DNA from: Treponema sp.
GTDB taxonomy: Bacteria > Spirochaetota > Spirochaetia > Treponematales > Breznakiellaceae
Length of the DNA: 35,094 nucleotides
Direction of reading: 5' to 3'
Assembly (NCBI GenBank): GCA_031284195.1
Contig: JAITAI010000242.1
Location: 1-35,094 of the forward strand
The position numbers were made by a program, and so were the translations under genes. A model generated the notes under the pieces. It made no database searches. It saw only the letters and a list, made by a program, of their open reading frames with translations, and had not been told where the DNA came from. Shown piece after piece: positions 6,644 to 15,255 of the stretch (positions are counted from its first letter, which is position 1; each line of letters begins with the position of its first letter).

Positions 6644-8380
6644 ATGCCTGATGCACTTGAGGATGATGATCACGCGAAACTCATCGCCCTGCGCAAAGAA
6701 GCCAAGAAGCTCAACCGGCAGATCGAGTTCCTACAACGGATCATTGAACGGAATAGGAGCATCATTGCCGCTAAAGCCAAGATGAATACGGTTCTCAGCA
6801 CTGAACGGGCAAAGCAGGATAGTTACATGAACCTGGTCCTCGAAAACAGCCCGGATATTATTCTCCTCTTCGATAAAAACAGTTGTTTTGTATACTGCGC
6901 TGATGTATTTCTCAAAAGGACCGGTATCAAGAACGCGGCCTTTATCAACGGACGGCACTACCGGGAGGTCTTTGGAAGGTTCATTGCTCCCCAGTTGCTT
7001 GATGAAATCACCGCAGCTTTTCAAAAGGGGATTACCGAGCGTTGTTCCACGGTGATTGAACAGATTATTGATATGGGGGATGGGATACCCTTGAATTACA
7101 AGATTCACTTTACCCCCATGTTTGACGGGAACGGAGCCCTTGAAGGTTCCTTCGCCCTGTTTCATGATTTGACCGAGGTGTTGAAGGCGAAGCAGAACGC
7201 GGAACAGGCCAATCTGGCCAAATCGAATTTTCTTGCCACGATGTCCCATGAAATACGGACCCCCCTCAACGCCATCATCGGTATGACCGGCCTGGCCAAA
7301 GCTGCCCAGGGTATAGAGCGCAAAGATTATTGCCTGGCCAAGATCGAAGGGGCCTCGGCCCATTTGCTGGGGCTTATCAATGATATTCTAGATATGTCCA
7401 AAATCGAAGCGGATAAGTTTGAGCTTTCCTATACGGAATTTGACTTTAAAAAGATGCTGCACCAGGTGATTGATGTACTTGCCTTCCGGCTTGATGAAAA
7501 GAAACAGCACCTGGTGGTCAAGGTGGATGAGCATATCCCCCCAAGGCTTGTTTCCGATGAACAGCGGTTTGCCCAGATTATTACTAACCTCTTGAGTAAT
7601 GCTACTAAGTTTACCCCCGATGAAGGGGTCATTACCATTGAGGCGCGGAAGTGCGATGAAATCGAGGGGCTTTGTACCTTGGAAATACAGGTGTCTGATA
7701 CGGGTATTGGAATTTCCCCGGAACAACAACCCCGGGTCTTCAATTCCTTTGAACAGATAGACAGCAGCATTTCCCGAAAATACGGCGGTACCGGACTGGG
7801 GCTGGCGATCAGCAAGAAAATTATAGAGATGATGCACGGGCATATCCGGGTTGAATCTACACTGGGTCAAGGGGCTTCCTTCATTTTTACTATACAGGTG
7901 AAACCGGGCAGCGCTGCTACCGATGCAGCAGGGTCAATCGGTGCGGGATCAGCGGAAAACACGAAAAGCATGGAAACCCAGAACGATCTCATAGGGTGTT
8001 TTAGCCAGTACCGGATGCTCTTAGTAGAAGATATTGACCTTAATCGGGAAATCGTTTCATCTGTGCTGGAACCCACCAGGCTTACCATAGATGAAGTGGA
8101 AAACGGGAAAATTGCCTATGAGCGGTTCATCGCCGTTCCTGAAGCCTATGATGTGATCCTCATGGATATCCACATGCCGGAAATGGATGGGTATGAAGCC
8201 ACCAGACTCATCAGGGCCTTTGATCATCTTCGGGCAAAGACCATTCCCATCATTGCCATGACTGCCAATGTGTTTCGTGAAGACCTGGAGCGGTGTTTCC
8301 AGGCCGGTATGAACAGCCACTTGGGAAAACCCCTCAATCTAGATGAACTGTTGGCTACTTTACGCCGGTATTTACGGTGA
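6644..8380 (+). CDS. Soluble hybrid sensor histidine kinase with PAS and receiver domains
   Basis: This 578-residue protein starts with a coiled coil (about residues 10-55), followed by a PAS domain (about 62-180), a HisKA dimerisation domain, a HATPase domain and a C-terminal receiver. The phosphorylated histidine is H202 in MSHEIRTPLN. ATP-site motifs are the N box around N319 (SNATKF), DTGIG at D352 and GGTGLGLAI. The receiver aspartate is D508 in LMDIHMPEMDG, with the conserved lysine in LGKPLN. There is no transmembrane segment, so it senses a cytosolic signal, probably through PAS or through the upstream FIST protein. No output regulator or Hpt protein is adjacent. GAGGAAG at 6628-6634 precedes the ATG by 9 bases. 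Confidence 0.93.
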   Translation: MPDALEDDDHAKLIALRKEAKKLNRQIEFLQRIIERNRSIIAAKAKMNTVLSTERAKQDSYMNLVLENSPDIILLFDKNSCFVYCADVFLKRTGIKNAAFINGRHYREVFGRFIAPQLLDEITAAFQKGITERCSTVIEQIIDMGDGIPLNYKIHFTPMFDGNGALEGSFALFHDLTEVLKAKQNAEQANLAKSNFLATMSHEIRTPLNAIIGMTGLAKAAQGIERKDYCLAKIEGASAHLLGLINDILDMSKIEADKFELSYTEFDFKKMLHQVIDVLAFRLDEKKQHLVVKVDEHIPPRLVSDEQRFAQIITNLLSNATKFTPDEGVITIEARKCDEIEGLCTLEIQVSDTGIGISPEQQPRVFNSFEQIDSSISRKYGGTGLGLAISKKIIEMMHGHIRVESTLGQGASFIFTIQVKPGSAATDAAGSIGAGSAENTKSMETQNDLIGCFSQYRMLLVEDIDLNREIVSSVLEPTRLTIDEVENGKIAYERFIAVPEAYDVILMDIHMPEMDGYEATRLIRAFDHLRAKTIPIIAMTANVFREDLERCFQAGMNSHLGKPLNLDELLATLRRYLR

Positions 8381-8567
8381 ATCTATTTTCATTGTATAAA
8401 ACACCTGCGGGTAGAGGGGATGGCCTCCCCCGCTAGCGGCTTTTAAGTTTCTGCAGCCCTTCAGCCTTCATGGGATTGGGGTTTAAAGAAACTAAAAGAA
8501 AGGGGACGCTGGAAAAAAGCCTCCACCCTGGAAGGTACTTCGGTACTGCAGGGGAAGAGCATCCGAC

Positions 8568-9779
8568 TCATAGGCTTGAGGGCTTTGAAGGTTTTCTTTT
8601 TTTCCCAAGAAAGGCCCGGACTATGACTAAGATTCCTTGGAATAAGAAGGGTTCCATCCGTTTCCGTACCGCGACAAGGGACTGCATGATGGGGAGATGC
8701 TGGGGACAATGGCCTTCGCATTTGCCGCATTGAGCACAAAGCCCAGGACCGCTCCGGCGCTCCGAAGTTATCCCCGTACTTGATATGTATTGCTGCATTC
8801 CGCTTATAAAGCCCATGGAAAAGGAGGTGTTGTACGCGGCAAAACTACCGGGAATATTCACTCCCCGGGGACAGGGCATACAGTAGTTACAGCCGGTACA
8901 GCGGATCTTATAGGCTCTATTGAACACTTGCAAGACCTGCTGGTAGATTTTGTGTTCCTCGCCGGTAAGCATCTGGGGAAAGGCCTTATTCGCCAATGTT
9001 AGATTTTCCTCAAGCTGGCGAAGCTCTTGCATACCGGACAAGAGGAGGGATACTTCCCGCTGATCCCAGACCCACCTCAGGGCCCAGCCTGCAGGACTCA
9101 GTTCTGGATTCGCTCTTTTGAATAGCTCCTGAGCTTCCTTGGGGAGACCTGTCGCGAGTTTCCCCCCCAGGAGGGGTTCCATCACCATAACAGACATCCG
9201 CTCTGCGGCTTTTCTTAAGCCCACTTTACCGGCCTGAAAATTTTCATCCGAATAATTATACTGGATCTGACAGAACTCCCAAGGATAGGCGTCGATAAGT
9301 TTGAGAAATTCCTGTTGGGATCCATGAAAAGAGAAGCCGATGCGTTTAATACGGCCGTTTTTTTTCTGCTCTTGGATCCACCCTTCGATTCCCCAACTCC
9401 GTAATTTGTCCCAGAGGTCCATATCGGTGATCATATGCATGAGGTAATAATCGATATAAGAGGTCCGCAGCCGTTCCAACTGCTTGGTAAACAGTTTATC
9501 AAAATCTTTAGGACCGCGGAGCAAGATCAAAGGCAGCTTGGTGGCGATGTACACGTTCTCTCGGACCTGATAGTGTTCCAGGATTTTTCCTAAAGCCTCT
9601 TCGCTTCCGGGATATAGATAGGCGGTATCAAAATAATTTACCCCTCTATTGATGGCCTCCATGATAAGGTTCCCGGTTTTCTGCATATCAATCGCTCCAA
9701 GATGTTTAGGAAACCGCATACAGCCGAATCCCAACACCGACAGTTTATTACCGGATTGCTTGTCTAGTCTGAATTGCAT
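8568..9779 (-). CDS. Aldo/keto reductase with C-terminal [4Fe-4S] ferredoxin-like domain
   Basis: The 403 residues join an aldo/keto reductase barrel (about 1-285) to a ferredoxin-like tail. The catalytic tetrad is D51, Y56, K81 and H115 (NYFDTAYLYPG, ATKLP, YLMH). The tail carries two cysteine clusters: C294, C297, C300 and C303, then C348, C351, C354 and C358, each followed by proline, as in two-cluster ferredoxins. This architecture is common in anaerobes. Such enzymes probably link NAD(P)H or ferredoxin electrons to carbonyl reduction, but the substrate is unknown. GGAGGAG lies 6 bases before the ATG. The gene is divergent from the FAD oxidoreductase pair, with 196 bp between starts that probably hold both promoters. 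Confidence 0.9.
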   Translation of the reverse strand: MQFRLDKQSGNKLSVLGFGCMRFPKHLGAIDMQKTGNLIMEAINRGVNYFDTAYLYPGSEEALGKILEHYQVRENVYIATKLPLILLRGPKDFDKLFTKQLERLRTSYIDYYLMHMITDMDLWDKLRSWGIEGWIQEQKKNGRIKRIGFSFHGSQQEFLKLIDAYPWEFCQIQYNYSDENFQAGKVGLRKAAERMSVMVMEPLLGGKLATGLPKEAQELFKRANPELSPAGWALRWVWDQREVSLLLSGMQELRQLEENLTLANKAFPQMLTGEEHKIYQQVLQVFNRAYKIRCTGCNYCMPCPRGVNIPGSFAAYNTSFSMGFISGMQQYISSTGITSERRSGPGLCAQCGKCEGHCPQHLPIMQSLVAVRKRMEPFLFQGILVIVRAFLGKKRKPSKPSSL

Positions 9780-9975
9780 GTAACTCCTCCATAATACGCA
9801 TAAGGTTCGGTTCTATCCCATCCTCGTCTTCCTACTATAACGCTTTTTATTACCTTGCAAAACCCTTTAAGCTATGGGTCCTAGGCACCATAAACTATAA
9901 GTTCCGCCTGAAGGAGTATGGGAAAATCACCGGAATAGTATAGTAAAAAAAATACAGAGGAACTATAGTAAAATA

Positions 9976-11463
9976 ATGGATCTTCCTTATTATAACCCTC
10001 AACATGAAAGTACCGGGGATTATGACGTGGCTATTATCGGCTGTGGGGTCTCAGGGGCTAACATCGCCCGGCGCCTTTCGGCGTATACCCTCAGGATTGG
10101 GGTACTGGAAAAAGCAGCAGATGTTTCTTTTGGGACTTCTAAGGCGAATTCGGGAATCGTTCATGGAGGTTTTCACCATCATAAGCAGTACCTCAAAACC
10201 CGGCTTGAAGTCCAGGGGAACCGCATGTTCGATAAGCTACAGCAGGAACTCAAATTTCCTTTTAAACGGTGCGGTATCATCGTAGCTGCTCTGCATGATG
10301 ATGAGCTTAAGGCCGTAGAGTACCTCTATATGCAGGGAGTAGAAAACCAGGTCATTGGTATTGAGTTATGCTCCCGGGACCGAATCCTGGAATTGGAGCC
10401 CAAGCTTTCCCCGGATGTGGTAGGGGGGCTTTACGCCCCAGGAGGGGGCATCATTGAGCCGTACCGTTTTGTATTTGCCTTGGTTGAGTCTGCTTTAAAG
10501 AACGGGGTGCACCTGTACACTAATTATAAGGTAACTGAGGCCCAATACATTGCTGAGCCGACAGCGGGAAACAGAAGTCTCTGGACCATTCAGGCCGCGG
10601 ACGGCAGGAAGATCCGGGCCCGGTATGTGGTTAATGCTGCAGGCTTGTTCGCCGATGAGGTGTCGCGGATTTTTGGAGGGGAAACCTTTTCCATCACCCC
10701 TCGAAAGGGAGAATACTTCCTCTTGGATAAGCAGACCAAAGCCCGGCCTGAACGGGTGGTTTTTCCGGTACCTACTGCGGTATCCAAAGGTATGCTGGTA
10801 ATTCCTACGGTGGAGGGGACCGTATTAGTGGGACCTACTGCAGAGGATGTGAATGACAAGGAGGATTGTGCTACCACCACTGAACGACTAGAGCAGATCC
10901 TCCAGGCAGGTAAGACCATGATCCCTGCCTTGAATCAGCATGACGTGATTACCAATTTTGCAGGGCTCAGACCCTGTTTGGGAGAGGATTTCTACATTGA
11001 GGCTTCAAAAAAAGCCCCCGCATTGGTGCAGGTCGCAGGGATCCAGTCCCCTGGCTTGACCGCATCCCCGGCAATCGGGGAGTACGTCAAAGACATTCTT
11101 AAAGCTATGGGGCTGACCTTAACGGAAAAACCCCTATGGGACCCCTTGGTAGAGGAACGGCCCCGGGCACGGGATCTTGCTCCTTTTGAGCTGGATCAGC
11201 TCATCACCAAAGATCCGGCCTGGGGGAACCTGATCTGCCGTTGTGAACAGGTAAGCGAAGCGGAAATAATCCAGGCGCTGCGTCTAGGGCATCATACCCT
11301 GGACGGGATCAAGTACTTTACCCGGGCACAAATGGGCCGTTGTCAGGGGGGATTTTGTACCTATAAGATCATCCAGCTCATCATGCAGGAGACCGGTCTA
11401 TCTTGGAAAGAAATCACCAAACACGGTGGAGCAAGCCCTGTATTAGAGGCAGCCTTGTCATGA
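9976..11463 (+). CDS. FAD-dependent oxidoreductase (glycerol-3-phosphate dehydrogenase/LhgO type) with BFD-like [2Fe-2S] domain
   Basis: This 495-residue protein begins with a dinucleotide-binding motif (DVAIIGCGVSGANIARRL, about residues 17-34) and continues as a DAO-family oxidoreductase with NSGIVHGG and the late motif FAGLRPC. The C-terminal domain (from about residue 415) has four cysteines, C421, C423, C456 and C461 (CRC and GRCQGGFC), as in BFD-like [2Fe-2S] domains of GlpA. Known relatives oxidise glycerol 3-phosphate or 2-hydroxyglutarate and pass electrons to a partner flavoprotein. The partner is the next gene, whose ATG overlaps this stop codon (ATGA). AGAGG at 9956-9960 is 15 bases from the ATG, rather far, so the start is the least certain part. 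The physiological substrate is not determined. Confidence 0.85.
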   Translation: MDLPYYNPQHESTGDYDVAIIGCGVSGANIARRLSAYTLRIGVLEKAADVSFGTSKANSGIVHGGFHHHKQYLKTRLEVQGNRMFDKLQQELKFPFKRCGIIVAALHDDELKAVEYLYMQGVENQVIGIELCSRDRILELEPKLSPDVVGGLYAPGGGIIEPYRFVFALVESALKNGVHLYTNYKVTEAQYIAEPTAGNRSLWTIQAADGRKIRARYVVNAAGLFADEVSRIFGGETFSITPRKGEYFLLDKQTKARPERVVFPVPTAVSKGMLVIPTVEGTVLVGPTAEDVNDKEDCATTTERLEQILQAGKTMIPALNQHDVITNFAGLRPCLGEDFYIEASKKAPALVQVAGIQSPGLTASPAIGEYVKDILKAMGLTLTEKPLWDPLVEERPRARDLAPFELDQLITKDPAWGNLICRCEQVSEAEIIQALRLGHHTLDGIKYFTRAQMGRCQGGFCTYKIIQLIMQETGLSWKEITKHGGASPVLEAALS

Positions 11464-12725
11464 AAGCGCTTTATTATGATGCCGTGGTGATAGGCGGAGG
11501 TGCAGCCGGTATGGCTTCGGCCTTGGCACTGGATGCCGCAGGTTTTTCTACTGCTATTATTGAACGGGAAGAACAGCTCGGGGGAATCCTCCTGCAGTGT
11601 ATTCACAACGGCTTTGGGTTGCATGAATTTGCAGAAGAACTCACCGGCCCTGAATTTGCAGAACGGTTTATCGAAAAAACGAAGGTATCTCGGATTACCT
11701 GTTATCTCCATACTACCGTACTATCCCTGCGCCCGGTTGGTTCCGTTCATACCGATGACCGAGAGAAGGAACTGTACTGTGTGTCCCCCCAGGGGGTGCT
11801 GCATATCCGTGCCCGGGCAGTGGTTCTTGCCATGGGTTGCCGGGAACGGAACCGGGGTAATGTGCGGATCCCCGGCTCTCGCCCTGCCGGGGTGTATACC
11901 GCAGGGCTGGCCCAGCGGCTGGTGAATATTGAGGGCTACATCCCCGGTAAGGAAGTGGTGATCATTGGATCTGGAGATATTGGTCTCATTATGGCCCGAC
12001 GTATGAGTTGGGTTGGCTGTCAGGTTAAGGCAGTGGTGGAGATCCTGCCCTACCCTGCAGGGCTTACCCGGAATATCGTCCAATGCCTCCACGACTTTGC
12101 CATCCCGCTCTACCTCTCCTCGCAGATCACTCGGATCTTTGGCAATGACCGGGTAGAGGGGGTAGCGGTAAGCCCTCTCGAAAAGGGCGTTTTAGTCCCG
12201 GACAAAGGTTTCCGCATTGATTGTGATACGCTGCTCTTTGCAGTGGGTCTGGTCCCGGAAAATGAGCTTTCCAAGGACGCGGGGGTGGAACTCTACAGTG
12301 CCACAGGAGGGCCTTTGGTGGATTCTTTCCTTATGACCAACCTGGAAGGGGTCTTTGCATGCGGCAATGTGCTCCATGTTCACGACCTAGTGGACTGGGT
12401 TACTGAGGAAGGGAGGCGTGCAGGGGCGTATGCGGCAGAATGGCTCAAGGGGGCGCGGCCTTTGGTACAGATTCGCACCAAGGCCGGTACCAATGTGCGG
12501 TATGTGAATCCTGGAAAACTCAATCCCCAGGAGGATACGAGGGTCTATCTCCGATCCCTCATAGTGAAAAATCACGGGGTCCTGGAATTACGGATGGATA
12601 ATCGGGTCATCAAAACCATCCGGCAAGGGCATGTTCAGCCTTCGGAGATGATCCAGGTACCGATCCACTCCAAGGATTTGGAGGGTTTTACCCGAGACTC
12701 GGTTCTGGAGTTTGGGCTGGCGTAA
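11460..12725 (+). CDS. NAD(P)/FAD-dependent oxidoreductase, partner of the upstream flavoprotein
   Basis: This 421-residue protein has an FAD-binding motif at residues 11-17 (IGGGAAG), a second nucleotide-binding motif in the middle (VVIIGSGDIGLIMARR) and the family signature LLQCIHNGFGLHEF. This is the pyridine-nucleotide-disulfide oxidoreductase type found directly after GlpA-like proteins in Thermotoga, clostridia and spirochaetes. It probably passes electrons between NAD(P) and the upstream subunit. The start overlaps the upstream stop by ATGA, so translation is coupled; the frame could extend to 11403 but that would overlap the preceding gene by 60 bases. A third gene coding for a DUF1667 protein usually completes this operon and is missing here. 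Confidence 0.85.
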   Translation: MKALYYDAVVIGGGAAGMASALALDAAGFSTAIIEREEQLGGILLQCIHNGFGLHEFAEELTGPEFAERFIEKTKVSRITCYLHTTVLSLRPVGSVHTDDREKELYCVSPQGVLHIRARAVVLAMGCRERNRGNVRIPGSRPAGVYTAGLAQRLVNIEGYIPGKEVVIIGSGDIGLIMARRMSWVGCQVKAVVEILPYPAGLTRNIVQCLHDFAIPLYLSSQITRIFGNDRVEGVAVSPLEKGVLVPDKGFRIDCDTLLFAVGLVPENELSKDAGVELYSATGGPLVDSFLMTNLEGVFACGNVLHVHDLVDWVTEEGRRAGAYAAEWLKGARPLVQIRTKAGTNVRYVNPGKLNPQEDTRVYLRSLIVKNHGVLELRMDNRVIKTIRQGHVQPSEMIQVPIHSKDLEGFTRDSVLEFGLA

Positions 12726-12777
12726 AAGGTCTTTCCTGATGAAACTAACCGGATTTCCCTTAACGTATACATCCTTT

Positions 12778-12893
12778 CGCAATTATCCCCTGACGCATAA
12801 CCGATCATAATCAGAGGTCAGACATAGCCTATGTCAGAAGCCTGTCCCGATCGCCGAACCCGGTGAAGGGGTATACAGCAAGGGATAATTGCG
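12778..12893 (+). ncRNA. Candidate structured RNA closed by a 12-bp stem
   Basis: CGCAATTATCCC (12778-12789) is exactly complementary to GGGATAATTGCG (12882-12893). Between them, CGATC (12802-12806) can pair with GATCG (12849-12853) around a GACAT-AGCCT-ATGTC hairpin (12821-12835), and ACCC/GGGT can form another hairpin at about 12857-12872. A short T-run follows at 12898-12902. The nested layout resembles a small RNA or leader, but I recognise no family, and it could be a degenerate mobile repeat. Strand is assumed from the following T-run and the downstream gene. Confidence 0.35.
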
Positions 12894-13124
12894 CATCCTT
12901 TTTAGAAAACGGAAGATCTTTAGGAAGGGTTTCAGCCTAATAGAGAGGGCCGCCGGTGACTTCCATTACCTCCTGAGGGTAGATTTTTTTATGTTGTTCA
13001 TACAAAAAATACCGGTTTCTGGGATCCTTTGGTCTTTTTATATGGGTTGTACTTGTGTGTTAGGAGTATAAGCGCCTGCTGGAGGCAAAGGACATACAAA
13101 CGCCAAGAGAACCTCCGTCCCCTC
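12894..13124. other. Non-coding gap before the ExbB-like gene
   Basis: No credible gene is visible. A plus-strand frame from a TTG at 12889 to 13071 has no ribosome site and no recognisable content. The rest is AT-rich with scattered short inverted repeats. Confidence 0.45.
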
Positions 13125-13153
13125 TTGAAGTACCCGTTGAATACCGGTATTAT
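13125..13153 (+). promoter_or_regulatory. Promoter of the ExbB-like gene
   Basis: TTGAAG at 13125-13130 (4 of 6) and TATTAT at 13148-13153 (5 of 6) are spaced by 17 bp. The -10 ends 9 bp before the ATG at 13163 with no Shine-Dalgarno between, so the leader would be about 0-4 nt. Confidence 0.5.
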
Positions 13154-13162
13154 AGACCCATT

Positions 13163-13879
13163 ATGGAAAGCGAGAGTACTTCATTTTCGTTATTGACGCT
13201 TTTTCAAATGGGCGGTCTTTTCATGTGGCCTCTGCTTTTCTTTTCAATTGCGACCGTGGCCATCGCCTTGGAGCGGGCAGTGTATCTGTTGTACCACAAC
13301 TTACGGCTGGATGATCTCAAAGCCCAGGTACAGGAATGCCTACAAAGGGATAAGCTCCCTGAAGCCCAACAGTATTTGGCCGGTTTGACTAGACGCCGGA
13401 TAGGAGCGAGGATCCTGCTCACCCTGGTAAACCGGGCGGAACTACCGGAACATCAGATAGAAAAAGCCATCGAAGCCGAAGCCATGAGTTGTATCAATTC
13501 CTTGGAAAACGGCTTCAATTTTCTTACTGCCCTGGGTTCCCTCTCGCCCCTCACAGGGTTCCTGGGAACTGTTTCCGGGATGATCGGCGCCTTCAAATCC
13601 ATTGCAGAAGCCACCGACGTGAACGCCCAGATTGTGGCAAACGGTATCTATGAGGCATTGATTACCACCGTGTTTGGCCTTATTATCGCCCTGATCGCTA
13701 TGGTGGCTCATTCACTCTTTACTCATATTGTAGATAAATTCGCCGCGGAAGTGGAAAAAACCTGTTCGGACCTTATCATGGAACTTACCGCGCCCAAAGG
13801 GGAGCCGGGTTTGAATATCCGGCGGCTCTTACCAAAGCCTTCCCAGGCGGATATACTTCCCTTGGAAGACTATACGTAA
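13163..13879 (+). CDS. MotA/TolQ/ExbB-family proton channel protein
   Basis: This 238-residue inner-membrane protein fits the TolQ/ExbB pattern. It has one N-terminal membrane helix (about residues 17-38), a cytoplasmic loop of about 80 residues, and two further helices in the conserved block LGSLSPLTGFLGTVSGMIGAF to ITTVFGLIIALIAM (about 125-185). Family members form proton channels with an ExbD/TolR partner and power outer-membrane transport or division functions. No ExbD/TolR, MotB or TonB gene is in the window, so the partner must be encoded elsewhere. The ATG at 13163 has no ribosome site. An internal ATG at 13208 is possible but would clip the region before helix 1. A terminator follows, so it is probably monocistronic. 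Confidence 0.88.
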   Translation: MESESTSFSLLTLFQMGGLFMWPLLFFSIATVAIALERAVYLLYHNLRLDDLKAQVQECLQRDKLPEAQQYLAGLTRRRIGARILLTLVNRAELPEHQIEKAIEAEAMSCINSLENGFNFLTALGSLSPLTGFLGTVSGMIGAFKSIAEATDVNAQIVANGIYEALITTVFGLIIALIAMVAHSLFTHIVDKFAAEVEKTCSDLIMELTAPKGEPGLNIRRLLPKPSQADILPLEDYT

Positions 13880-13898
13880 GGCTGAGCAGAAGTCTACC

Positions 13899-13927
13899 AG
13901 CATCAAAATACGTTGGGTGCTTTTTTT
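13899..13927 (+). terminator. Rho-independent terminator after the ExbB-like gene
   Basis: AGCATC (13899-13904) pairs with GGTGCT (13916-13921, one G-U pair) and is followed by seven T (13921-13927), 20 bp after the stop codon. Confidence 0.6.
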
Positions 13928-14089
13928 GCTTGTTGCCGGATTACTTTCAGCTAAAACCGTGGTAACCCTTGAGCTGGTGATAGGGTTAAATAGGGAATGC
14001 CGAAAGCCTCTGGAAGTTTTTCTCAGTTTATGCCGGCAAGTTAGGGATAGCCTTTCTCCCTGCCTTTAGTTACGGTACGCCTTATGGGT

Positions 14090-15085
14090 TCACGTTTTCC
14101 GGGCTGTGGATTCCCGGATGATAAGTTTATACGGAAGGATCATATCCGTCCCGGTTCCCCAGCTGCCGTTGATAAGTTTATGCAAGGTAAGGGCGGTCTG
14201 TTCTCCGATTTCATCCAAAGGCTGCCGTATGGTGGTGAGTCGGGGTATGAGATAATCCGCGATTTCGATATCATCGAATCCGACCACGGAAATATCCTCA
14301 GGTACCCGCAGTCCCTCATCCTTTAAAACCCGTAAGGCCCCGATAGCCAGTTCATCCGTAGCGGCAAAGAGGGCGGAAAAATCCCGATCCCGGAGTAAGA
14401 ATTCCCGCATACCGTACATACCGAATTCGATGGTATAATAGGGGACCTGGATCAGCCGGTTTTCATTGCGCTCAAGCCCTGCGGCTTCGTGGGCTTGAAA
14501 GAATCCTTCAGCCCGCTGCCTGCCAAAGGAAAAGCCGCCACCGCTTATCATGCAGATCTTCCGATGCCCCAGGCTGATAAGATGGCTCACCGCATCAAAG
14601 GCAGCCTGTTCCTCATTGACATGAATAGAGAGAACCCCTTGGGTACTGAAGGTAGTGGCCACCAGGGGAAGCTTCATTTTAAGAGCGTATGCATAAAACT
14701 GAGGGTCTTTCATCTCATGGATCATGATGATGCCGTCGAGGGCTTCTGACTTTAAACGGGCAAGACAGACTTCTTCACTGGCGCCGTCAAATTGCACAAA
14801 GAAAAAGAGGGTGTGATACCCAAAAAATTCAAGCCGCCGTTCAATAACGGAGAAAAGCTGGCGTTGAAACAGGTTAAAGGTATCAGTGATGATGATCCCT
14901 ACGGTAAAACTTCGCTGTAACACCATGCTCCGAGCCGCTTTATTCGGCACATATCCGGTTTCTTCTATTATTTTAAGAATCTGGTCCCGCTTTTCCGGAT
15001 TTACGTTGTGTTTTCCATTAATCACCCGGGAAACTGTAGCCGGGGACATCCCCGCCTGTTTCGCAATATCTTTGATGCTAACCAT
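14090..15085 (-). CDS. LacI-family transcriptional regulator, probable regulator of the inositol locus
   Basis: This 331-residue protein has the LacI helix-turn-helix at its start (SIKDIAKQAGMSPATVSRVI, residues 3-22), the hinge helix YVPNKAARSMV, and a periplasmic-binding-protein-like effector domain from about residue 60 to the end. Such proteins bind palindromic operators with a central CG and are released or activated by a sugar ligand. It lies at the end of the minus-strand transport operon. Two operators of exactly LacI type sit at the divergent promoters at 20262-20275 and 20448-20461, so it is the obvious candidate regulator, with inositol or a derivative as ligand. This is inference from proximity. 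AAGGGAAG lies just before the ATG at 15085. Confidence 0.92.
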   Translation of the reverse strand: MVSIKDIAKQAGMSPATVSRVINGKHNVNPEKRDQILKIIEETGYVPNKAARSMVLQRSFTVGIIITDTFNLFQRQLFSVIERRLEFFGYHTLFFFVQFDGASEEVCLARLKSEALDGIIMIHEMKDPQFYAYALKMKLPLVATTFSTQGVLSIHVNEEQAAFDAVSHLISLGHRKICMISGGGFSFGRQRAEGFFQAHEAAGLERNENRLIQVPYYTIEFGMYGMREFLLRDRDFSALFAATDELAIGALRVLKDEGLRVPEDISVVGFDDIEIADYLIPRLTTIRQPLDEIGEQTALTLHKLINGSWGTGTDMILPYKLIIRESTARKT

Positions 15086-15111
15086 ACGCTTCCCTTTACG
15101 TTTCTTGCCCT

Positions 15112-15140
15112 ATGGTATATAAATTACCTATTAAGTACAA
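15112..15140 (-). promoter_or_regulatory. Promoter candidate for the LacI-type regulator
   Basis: On the minus strand TTGTAC (15135-15140) and TACCAT (15112-15117) are spaced by 17 bp, each 4 of 6. It gives a leader of about 20 nt containing the AAGGGAAG ribosome site. Confidence 0.35.
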
Positions 15141-15255
15141 GCCAGGCCCCAGGGCAACAGCATTAAAAACATGGTCCATCTCTTTCATGGACTAGCAAGG
15201 GTTTTGGTATGAAAAATCCCCCGTAATTCGCGGACCTTGCTGCAACTCTATTAGG

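Noticed and set aside
12840..12875. 5S rRNA-like segment (CCGAACCCGG with nearby GAAGG)
   Set aside because: Distances to the closing stem on both sides do not fit the 5S rRNA fold, and no other rRNA gene is near.
12889..13071. Small plus-strand gene of 60 codons
   Set aside because: TTG start inside the inverted repeat, no ribosome site, and low-complexity hydrophobic content typical of chance frames.
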